A stretch of DNA of 20,372 bases, from positions 1 to 20,372 of the forward strand of contig SXYT01000087.1 of the NCBI GenBank assembly GCA_005788205.1, in the 5' to 3' direction. Both the position numbers and the translations under genes were made by a program. The notes beneath the pieces are model-generated. The model made no database searches. It was given only the letters and a program-made list of their open reading frames with translations, and had not been told where the DNA came from. Below, piece by piece: positions 14,988-20,372 of this stretch. Numbering within the stretch: the first letter of the stretch is position 1; every line of letters starts with the position of its first letter. The DNA comes from Actinomycetota bacterium (lineage in GTDB: Bacteria > Actinomycetota > Acidimicrobiia > Acidimicrobiales > Ilumatobacteraceae).

Positions 14988-15362
14988 ATGCTCGGTCTCA
15001 TGCTCCGCGACCTCCATGTCTCGTGGTCCTGGGTCGTCATCATCGGCAACGCCCTCGCTGGCATCTGGGCACTGTCGGCGCACCGGGTCACGCAGCTGCG
15101 CAGCCGCGCCCTGTGGTGGTTCACCGGCCTCGTCCAGTTCTCCGTGTTCGTCCAGGTCGCCCTCGGCGTGGCCCTGGTGAACAAGCACAAGATCGGTTTC
15201 CCGCAGTTCCACGCGTTCTACGGCTTCGTCGCCATCATCGCGATCGCGATCATCTACTCGTACCGCGCGCAGCTGAAGTCGCGCGTGTACCTGCTCTACG
15301 GCTTCGGGGGGCTGTTCCTGATGGGCCTCGGCATCCGGGCGATGCTCGTCGGCCAGGCCTGA
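14988..15362 (+). CDS. Small four-helix membrane protein of unknown function
   Basis: A 124-residue protein with four hydrophobic helices (about 14-34, 44-64, 75-92, 100-119). Histidines H10, H32, H67 and H75 lie at helix ends; FHAFYGF around H75 would suit metal or heme contact, but no family was recognised. The heptapeptide SRALWWF (39-45) also occurs in the PuuD-like membrane protein at 581, in front of a helix in both. A GTG at 14982 is two codons upstream; ATG 14988 is preferred for spacing to TAGCCT. Its stop is one base from the stop of the convergent pckG gene. Confidence 0.75.
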   Translation: MLGLMLRDLHVSWSWVVIIGNALAGIWALSAHRVTQLRSRALWWFTGLVQFSVFVQVALGVALVNKHKIGFPQFHAFYGFVAIIAIAIIYSYRAQLKSRVYLLYGFGGLFLMGLGIRAMLVGQA

Positions 15363-15363
15363 C

Positions 15364-17154
15364 TCAGCCGAGCGCGCCGGCGAGCTGTTCCAGCTGCTTG
15401 CCCAGACGCGCAGGCAGCTTGCCGCCGAACTGGGCGTAGTGGTCCTTGATCTGCGGAAGCGCAGAGCGCCAGCCCTCGGTGTCCACCGTGAGGATGGCAT
15501 CCATGTCCTCGGCGCGCACGTCGAGACCGTTGGTGTCGATGTCACCGGGCGCGGGCAGGAAGCCGATCTCTGTCTTCGTGGCGCCGGCCCTGCCGTCCAC
15601 CCGGTCAAAGACCCACTTCAGCACGCGGCTGTTCTCGCCGTATCCCGGCCACATGAAGCGGCCGTCCTCGTCGCGGCGGAACCAGTTCACGAAGAAGATC
15701 TGCGGCAGCTTGTCGGCCTTCGACTTGTCGCCGATTGCCAGCCAGTGGCTGAAGTAGTCGGCCATGTTGTAGCCGCAGAACGGGAGCATCGCCATGGGGT
15801 CGAAGCGCAGGTTGCCGACAGCACCGGCCTGCGCGGCGGTTGTCTCGGAGGCCATGATCGAGCCCAGGAACACGCCGTGCTCCCAGTCGAAGGCCTGCGT
15901 CACGAGCGGGACCGTGGTGCGGCGGCGGCCACCGAAGAGGATCGCCGAGATCGGAACGCCTGCAGGGTCCTGCCATTCGGGGGCGATGCACGGGCACTGT
16001 GATGCCGGTGCCGTGAAGCGGGCGTTCGGGTGGGCCGCCACGCCGTCGCTCTCCGGTGTCCAGGTGTTGCCCTTCCAGTCGGTTGCGCGCGCTGGTGCCT
16101 GGTCACTCATGCCCTCCCACCACACATCGTTCTCGGGGGTGAGCGCTGTGTTGGTGAACAGGCAGTTTCCCCACAGGGTCTCCATCGCGTTCGCGTTGGT
16201 GTCGTAGCCGGTTCCCGGGGCGACGCCGAAGAAGCCGGCCTCGGGGTTGATGGCGTACAGGCGGCCGTCCTCGCCGAACTTCATCCAGCAGATGTCGTCG
16301 CCGATCGTCTCGGCCTTCCAGCCGGGGATGGTCGGCTGGAGCATGGCGAGGTTCGTCTTGCCGCACGCGGAGGGGAATGCCGCGGCGATGTACTTGGCGG
16401 CGCCCTCGGGGTTCGTGAGCTTGAGGATGAGCATGTGCTCGGCCAGCCAGCCGGCGTCGCGCGCCATCACGGATGCGATGCGCAGCGCGAAGCACTTCTT
16501 GCCGAGCAGCGCGTTGCCGCCGTAGCCGGAGCCGAACGACCAGATCTCGCGGGTCTCGGGGAAGTGCACGATGTACTTGTTGTCCGGGTTGCACGGCCAG
16601 GCGGAGTCCTTCTGGCCGGGGGAGAGCGGCGCACCGACGGAGTGCACGCACGGCACCCAGTCGTTGCCGCCCAGCACGTCGAGCGCGCCCTGGCCCATGC
16701 GGGTCATGATGCGCATGCTCACCGCCACGTACGCCGAGTCGGTGAGTTGCACCCCAATGTGGGCGATCGGGCTGCCGAGCGGCCCCATGCTGAAAGGCAC
16801 CACGTACATGGTGCGGCCCTTCATCGCGCCCTTGTAGAGGGAGTTCATCTCGGCGCGCATCTCGGCGGGTTCCCGCCAGTTGTTGTTGGGGCCGGCATCG
16901 TTCGCGTCAGCGGAGCAGATGAATGTGCGGTCCTCCACGCGGGCGACGTCGCCCGGGTCGGAGTGGGCCCAGTAGCTGTTCGGGCGCCTTGCCTCGTCGA
17001 GCTTGGTGAACGTGCCTGCATCAACAAGCGTCCGGCAGAGCGACTCGTACTCTTCGGCGGAACCGTCGCACCAGTGGATCGACTCCGGCTGGAGAATCTC
17101 GGCCCAGTCGTTCACCCACTGCTTCAGGCGTGGGTTCAATGAAGTTGCGGCCAT
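15364..17154 (-). CDS. pckG: Phosphoenolpyruvate carboxykinase (GTP)
   Basis: A 596-residue cytosolic enzyme that converts oxaloacetate and GTP to phosphoenolpyruvate, CO2 and GDP, linking the TCA cycle to gluconeogenesis or anaplerosis. Visible features are the substrate region RRPNSYWAHSDPGDVARVED, the YGGN loop (211-214), GKK with Mn ligand K220, H240, the P-loop FPSACGKTNLAM with hyper-reactive C264, GDDICW with D287, and FGGRR (408-412). Length is normal for the GTP family (about 600). The ATG at 17154 has a GAGG Shine-Dalgarno close upstream. It is convergent with the small membrane protein gene, with only one base between stops. A candidate terminator at 17189-17211 separates it from the upstream cold-shock-like gene. 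Confidence 0.97.
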   Translation of the reverse strand: MAATSLNPRLKQWVNDWAEILQPESIHWCDGSAEEYESLCRTLVDAGTFTKLDEARRPNSYWAHSDPGDVARVEDRTFICSADANDAGPNNNWREPAEMRAEMNSLYKGAMKGRTMYVVPFSMGPLGSPIAHIGVQLTDSAYVAVSMRIMTRMGQGALDVLGGNDWVPCVHSVGAPLSPGQKDSAWPCNPDNKYIVHFPETREIWSFGSGYGGNALLGKKCFALRIASVMARDAGWLAEHMLILKLTNPEGAAKYIAAAFPSACGKTNLAMLQPTIPGWKAETIGDDICWMKFGEDGRLYAINPEAGFFGVAPGTGYDTNANAMETLWGNCLFTNTALTPENDVWWEGMSDQAPARATDWKGNTWTPESDGVAAHPNARFTAPASQCPCIAPEWQDPAGVPISAILFGGRRRTTVPLVTQAFDWEHGVFLGSIMASETTAAQAGAVGNLRFDPMAMLPFCGYNMADYFSHWLAIGDKSKADKLPQIFFVNWFRRDEDGRFMWPGYGENSRVLKWVFDRVDGRAGATKTEIGFLPAPGDIDTNGLDVRAEDMDAILTVDTEGWRSALPQIKDHYAQFGGKLPARLGKQLEQLAGALG

Positions 17155-17188
17155 GACCTACCTCGCATGTTCATGACGTGGGGGTGAA

Positions 17189-17211
17189 CGGACGGGTGTC
17201 CGCCCTGTCCG
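17189..17211 (-). terminator. Candidate terminator hairpin after the cold-shock-like gene
   Basis: On the minus strand CGGACAGGG pairs with CCCGTCCG (8 bp with one bulged A, six-base loop). It lies 5 nt after the TAA of the cold-shock-like gene and 34 nt before the pckG ATG. No clear T-run follows, so it may act instead as a pckG leader structure. Confidence 0.35.
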
Positions 17212-17216
17212 AGAGG

Positions 17217-17438
17217 TTATTCGCCCGGGGTGCCCATGTCCGCTTCCGAGCCCAGCCGGAGAGCGGTGGCGCGGCCTGCCGCGTCGAGGACGAAAACGAC
17301 TCTCTGGCCCTGCCGCACCATGCGGAAAATGGAACCCTCGAGAGCGTCAGAAGCAAGGTCGTACTCGCTGAGGTCTGTGTCGGAAATCACGATGCCCTCG
17401 CCGTTCGAGGGGTCGTATGCCTTGATGACGCCCTGCAT
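17217..17438 (-). CDS. Divergent cold-shock-domain-like small protein
   Basis: A 73-residue soluble protein. The N-terminus MQGVIKAYDPSNGEGIVISD follows the pattern of a cold-shock domain (strand, turn, G-rich strand), and GQRVVFVLDAAGRATALRLG matches the last two strands. The RNP1-type KGFGFI is replaced by NGEGIVI and the aromatic nucleic-acid-stacking residues are missing, while an acidic segment (DTDLSEYDLASDALE) fills the middle. It may therefore have lost RNA binding or bind protein instead. It starts 12 nt after the rpmB stop with no Shine-Dalgarno of its own, so it is probably cotranslated with rpmB. No described family was recognised beyond the fold. Confidence 0.6.
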   Translation of the reverse strand: MQGVIKAYDPSNGEGIVISDTDLSEYDLASDALEGSIFRMVRQGQRVVFVLDAAGRATALRLGSEADMGTPGE

Positions 17439-17450
17439 GACGAGGGAGCC

Positions 17451-17645
17451 CTAGCGGGCGGCCTTCGTGACCTTGCCGGACTTGATGCAGGCCGTGCAGG
17501 CGTATACGCGACGCGGGGAACCCTTGACGATGGCCCGGACACGCTGGATGTTCGGGTTCCAGCGGCGCTTGGTGCGCACATGGGAGTGCGACACGGACAT
17601 GCCCCAGCTCGGGCCCTTGCCACACACTTCGCAAACTGCAGCCAT
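17451..17645 (-). CDS. rpmB: 50S ribosomal protein L28
   Basis: A 64-residue, basic large-subunit ribosomal protein. MAAVCEVCGKGPSWGMSVSH and the following VRTKRRWNPNIQRVRA are typical of L28. It is the zinc-binding four-cysteine form, with C5, C8, C50 and C53. In actinobacteria C+ and C- paralogs of such proteins can be swapped under zinc limitation. A Shine-Dalgarno AAAGGA lies 7 nt before ATG, and a strong 7-bp hairpin precedes it in the leader. The gene is divergent from yloV and is followed by a cold-shock-like gene in the same transcript. Confidence 0.97.
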   Translation of the reverse strand: MAAVCEVCGKGPSWGMSVSHSHVRTKRRWNPNIQRVRAIVKGSPRRVYACTACIKSGKVTKAAR

Positions 17646-17665
17646 CTGACGATCCTTTGTTCGGC

Positions 17666-17681
17666 GGGGACCAAGGTCCCC
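17666..17681 (-). promoter_or_regulatory. Perfect 7-bp hairpin in the rpmB leader
   Basis: GGGGACC and GGTCCCC are separated by two bases. On the minus strand this sits about 20 nt upstream of the rpmB ATG, just before the Shine-Dalgarno. It could be a ribosomal-protein autoregulation site or an mRNA-stability element. Confidence 0.45.
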
Positions 17682-17696
17682 AAGACGCGAGAGCCA

Positions 17697-17702
17697 AGGC
17701 TA
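17697..17702 (-). promoter_or_regulatory. Candidate rpmB -10 element TAGCCT
   Basis: Minus-strand TAGCCT with a possible -35 TTGGGG 18 nt upstream. It would start the transcript near 17690 and give a leader of about 45 nt that includes the hairpin at 17666. Confidence 0.4.
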
Positions 17703-17725
17703 CAAGCAGGTCTCGGCACCCCCCA

Positions 17726-17762
17726 ACTGCCCGGGAACACTTAATTGGGCTGTGGGGGCAGT
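17726..17762. repeat. Inverted repeat ACTGCCC / GGGCAGT in the rpmB-yloV divergent region
   Basis: Arms at 17726-17732 and 17756-17762 flank a relatively AT-rich centre (CACTTAATTGGG). It lies between the two divergent genes and could be an operator; this is not shown. Confidence 0.3.
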
Positions 17763-17788
17763 GGTTCGGCCGTGTCACGGGCCCTCAG

Positions 17789-17794
17789 TACGCT
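17789..17794 (+). promoter_or_regulatory. Candidate -10 element TACGCT of a leaderless transcript (yloV)
   Basis: TACGCT is followed by 7 nt and GTG 17802. The frame is open further upstream to a TTG at 17745, but that would place this element inside the gene. Confidence 0.5.
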
Positions 17795-17801
17795 TTGCCC
17801 C

Positions 17802-19484
17802 GTGTCTGAACTTGACGTCCTGGGGGCAGAGGACATCCGCCGCACTGTTGTCACTTTCCGTGACGCCATGCGGGCCCACGCGCCCGGGATCAACCGCCTG
17901 AACGTCTACCCCGTGCCCGACGGTGACACCGGCACCAACATGGCGCGCACCCTCGACGCGGTCGTCGCGGAGCTCGATGGTGCCAACCGCGAGATGGAGC
18001 CGACCTGCAAGGCGATCAGCCACGGGTCACTCATGGGCGCGCGGGGCAACTCGGGCGTCATCCTCAGCCAGATCCTCCGTGGCTTCGTGGGCACGATCAA
18101 TGACGCCCGCGAGTCGAAGGTGAACGCGAGCCGTGTAGCGGAGGCTCTGAAGAAGGCATCCACATCGGCGTACGAGGCGGTGCTGAAGCCGATCGAGGGC
18201 ACCATCCTCACCGTCGTGCGCGAGTCCGCCGATGCCGCCGCCGTCGCCGTGTCGAACGGTGCGACACTTTCTGCCACCCTGCGGGCGGCGCGCACGGCAG
18301 GCCGTGACGCACTTGCGCGGACACCCGAGATGCTCCCCGTGCTGAAGGATGCCGGTGTCGTGGACGCCGGCGGCGCCGGGTACCTGCTGCTCCTCGATGC
18401 CGCCATCCACGTGGTGGACGGTGAGCCGATGCCGGAACCAGACGATTCGGCGGGCCCCTCCGCGGACCAACTGGAGGCCGTCGCGCTGCGCCACCACGAT
18501 GACGGCAGCACCGACGTGAGCGAGCTTCGCTACGAGGTGATGTTCTTCCTCGACCTCGACGACGCGCGGTCAGGTGATTTCAAGAAGGCCTGGGGCGCAA
18601 TCGGCGACTCGATCGTGGTCGTCGGCGGGGACGGTCTCTGGAACTGCCACATCCACACGAACGACATCGGCGCGGCCATCGAGGCCCCGATCGCGCTCGG
18701 CGGTCGTCCCCGCCAGATCCGCGTGACCGACCTCTTCGAGGAGGTCGCCGAGGAGCACGCCGCGCGAGAGGCCACGCTCGGCGGGCCTGTCACCCGCAAG
18801 CCTTCCTCGTCGTCGCTGCCGCCCGTCACGTGCGCGGTCGTCGCGGTCGCCAGTGGCGACGGCCTCGCCGAGCTGTTCGGCCAGCTCGGTGTCCACGGAG
18901 TCGTGTCCGGCGGGCAGACACTGAACCCGTCCACCGCGGAGCTGCTCGCTGCCGTGGAGCACATGAACGCGGGCCAGGTGATCATCCTGCCGAACAACAA
19001 GAACATCATCCCCGTGGCCCAGCAGGTCGATGCACTCTCCACGAAGGAGGTGAGGGTTGTGCCCACCACCTCGATGCCGGAGGCCCTCGCGGCTCTCGTC
19101 ACGTACGACCCGGAGGCCACCGCGGAGACGAACGTGCGCACCATGTCATCGGCCGCCGCGTCGATGACGACCGGTGAGGTCACCCAGGCAGTGCGGGACA
19201 CCGCCACCGACGCGGGTGCCGTCACCACCGGTGACTGGATCGGCATAGTGCGTGGGGACGGGATCGTCGCGATCGCGGGGACTGTCGCCGGTGCGTGCAC
19301 GCAGCTCCTCGACCACATCATCGACGGGTCGGGGGAATTGCTCACCGTCATCTCCGGTGCTGACGCGAGCCAGGCCGAGACCGACCAGATCATCGCCTGG
19401 CTGGGCGACAACAGGCCCGATGTCGCCGTCGAGGTTCACCGCGGCGGCCAGCCCCTGTACCCCTACCTGTTCGGCGTTGAGTAA
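17802..19484 (+). CDS. yloV: DhaL-domain protein YloV / fatty acid kinase FakA-like
   Basis: A 560-residue protein of the FakA/YloV family. The DhaL-type ATP-binding domain (about 10-205) shows YPVPDGDTGTNM with metal-binding aspartates D40/D42, MGARGNSGVILSQ (78-90), EGTILTVVRE and DAGVVDAGGAGYL. A middle domain with LWNCHIHTND (279-288) and a C-terminal DegV-like part follow, as in FakA. In Firmicutes FakA phosphorylates fatty acids bound to a FakB (DegV) partner for phospholipid synthesis; no FakB gene is in view. GTG 17802 is chosen because TACGCT lies 7 nt before it and the N-terminus then fits the family; the longer frame would add 19 residues without similarity. It is followed directly by recG, the conserved rpmB/yloV/recG order. 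Confidence 0.9.
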   Translation: MSELDVLGAEDIRRTVVTFRDAMRAHAPGINRLNVYPVPDGDTGTNMARTLDAVVAELDGANREMEPTCKAISHGSLMGARGNSGVILSQILRGFVGTINDARESKVNASRVAEALKKASTSAYEAVLKPIEGTILTVVRESADAAAVAVSNGATLSATLRAARTAGRDALARTPEMLPVLKDAGVVDAGGAGYLLLLDAAIHVVDGEPMPEPDDSAGPSADQLEAVALRHHDDGSTDVSELRYEVMFFLDLDDARSGDFKKAWGAIGDSIVVVGGDGLWNCHIHTNDIGAAIEAPIALGGRPRQIRVTDLFEEVAEEHAAREATLGGPVTRKPSSSSLPPVTCAVVAVASGDGLAELFGQLGVHGVVSGGQTLNPSTAELLAAVEHMNAGQVIILPNNKNIIPVAQQVDALSTKEVRVVPTTSMPEALAALVTYDPEATAETNVRTMSSAAASMTTGEVTQAVRDTATDAGAVTTGDWIGIVRGDGIVAIAGTVAGACTQLLDHIIDGSGELLTVISGADASQAETDQIIAWLGDNRPDVAVEVHRGGQPLYPYLFGVE

Positions 19485-20372
19485 GGGGCCGATCACCGCG
19501 CGAGAGCTCGCCGGGATGGATGTCGACGTCGTCAAGGGCATCGGCGACAAGAAGAAGGACGCACTCGAGACCTTCGGGATCTCCTCCGTCCTTGACCTGC
19601 TCGAGACGTACCCGCGGCGATGGGTCGACCGCACGCGGGAGGCCCAGGTGGCCCAGCTGGAGGAGGGCGTGCCCACCATGGTGGTCGTGCGGGTGGACGC
19701 ATCCAGTTCGTTCAAGACGAAGACGGGCCGCAAGATGGTCACGGTCCGGTGCTCGGACGACTCCGGCCGCATCTCGCTCACCTTCTTCAACCAGAACTGG
19801 CGAGAGAAGCAACTGACAACGGGGCTCACCATCGCGGTGTTCGGGAAGCCGGAGCGCTACCGCGGTTACCTGCAGATGACGAACCCGATCGTGGACCTCA
19901 TCGGGGACCGCACCGGCCGCATCGTCTCCATCTATCCCCAGAGCGAGAAGTCGCGCATCAGCACGTGGGACCTCGCGAAGTGGATCGAGAGCACGCTCGT
20001 GCGGTGCGAGCCGCGGGGCATCGCCGATCCCGTGCCCCCCGAGGTGACCGCCGCACTCGGGCTGGTGCCGCGCGGTCAGGCGCTCCACGACATCCACCTG
20101 CCCGACTCGATGGAGTCGCGCCACGATGCACGCCGGCGCCTCGCCTTCGACGAGGTCCTCCGTGTCCAGGTGATGCTGGTGGCGCGAAAGTTGCAGGCTG
20201 CCCAGGAGTCCCGCGGGTTCGCGCACCGGGCCGGGGGCCCGCTGGTCGAGCGTTTCGATGCATCCCTGCCGTTCCCTCTCACGGGCGCACAGGTGCGGGT
20301 GATCGACGAGATCGTCGCGGACATCTCGGACCCCTCGCCGATGCACCGCCTGCTCCAGGGCGACGTCGGCTC
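19477..20372 (+). CDS. recG: ATP-dependent DNA helicase RecG (partial, N-terminal part)
   Basis: RecG is a double-strand DNA translocase that remodels stalled forks and Holliday junctions. The first 298 residues are present: a helix-hairpin-helix-like DVVKGIGDKKKDAL, the RecG stretch LLETYPRRWVDRT, then the OB-fold wedge domain (about 67-145). The sequence ends at MHRLLQGDVG, the start of helicase motif I (GDVGSGKT), where the window stops. The start is uncertain: TTG 19477 overlaps the yloV stop by 8 nt and gives TARELAGMDV before the HhH, which fits relatives; ATG 19516 would remove these 13 residues. No clear Shine-Dalgarno for either. Cotranscribed with yloV. Confidence 0.93.
   Translation, partial: MSKGPITARELAGMDVDVVKGIGDKKKDALETFGISSVLDLLETYPRRWVDRTREAQVAQLEEGVPTMVVVRVDASSSFKTKTGRKMVTVRCSDDSGRISLTFFNQNWREKQLTTGLTIAVFGKPERYRGYLQMTNPIVDLIGDRTGRIVSIYPQSEKSRISTWDLAKWIESTLVRCEPRGIADPVPPEVTAALGLVPRGQALHDIHLPDSMESRHDARRRLAFDEVLRVQVMLVARKLQAAQESRGFAHRAGGPLVERFDASLPFPLTGAQVRVIDEIVADISDPSPMHRLLQGDVG

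Noticed and set aside
16030..17142. A 370-codon plus-strand open frame opposite pckG
   Set aside because: The pckG frame carries the full PEPCK signature; the opposite frame has none.
1..20372. tRNA, rRNA, CRISPR, insertion sequences or prophage genes
   Set aside because: No cloverleaf, spacer array, transposase or terminal repeats were found; coding density and composition look uniform.

Overview
High-GC, gene-dense chromosomal DNA from an actinobacterium, most likely of the class Acidimicrobiia (lineage inferred from gene content, not proven). Supporting signs are a one-chain Kgd-type 2-oxoglutarate enzyme, a UvrD2-like helicase with an HRDC tail, a GTP-type PEP carboxykinase, an actinobacterial-type alpha-methylacyl-CoA racemase, an MshB/Mca-like PIG-L hydrolase, a four-cysteine L28, and many GTG/TTG starts. 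No mobile element, CRISPR array, tRNA or rRNA was seen.

Layout. 1-472 (-): 5' part of the ABC-F factor EttA. 581-1348 (+): membrane protein matching the membrane domain of urate hydroxylase PuuD. A strong, probably bidirectional terminator separates it from a convergent cupredoxin lipoprotein (1438-1818). 1971-5603: kgd, behind a structured leader, then a convergent HAD phosphatase. 6324-7370: an unusual NYN ribonuclease + S1-like + Lys/Ala/Pro-tail protein. 7417-8873: exonuclease III overlapped by a PaaI-like thioesterase. 8851-10764 (-): UvrD2-like helicase. 10799-11410: PH/SHOCT membrane protein. 11480-14951: alpha/beta hydrolase, methylacyl-CoA racemase, PIG-L hydrolase and histidine phosphatase, the last three coupled by 1-nt overlaps. 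14988-15362: small four-helix membrane protein. 15364-17154 (-): pckG. 17217-17645 (-): rpmB plus a degenerate cold-shock-like gene. 17802-end (+): yloV/fakA-like gene and the start of recG, the familiar rpmB/yloV/recG neighbourhood.

Functional picture. Kgd (TCA cycle) and PckG (gluconeogenic link) are core carbon metabolism. The racemase, thioesterase, alpha/beta hydrolase and FakA-like protein suggest lipid/acyl-CoA handling. EttA, L28 and the NYN/S1 protein concern translation or RNA. UvrD2, exonuclease III and RecG concern DNA repair.

The most striking non-coding pattern is a TAnnnT hexamer placed 6-8 nt before the start codon of seven genes, most of them without a Shine-Dalgarno sequence. 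This is the layout expected of leaderless mRNAs, and it also decides several start codons. The most unusual protein is the NYN/S1/Lys-rich fusion at 6324-7370. The tight PIG-L/phosphatase pair is the most interesting candidate pathway.
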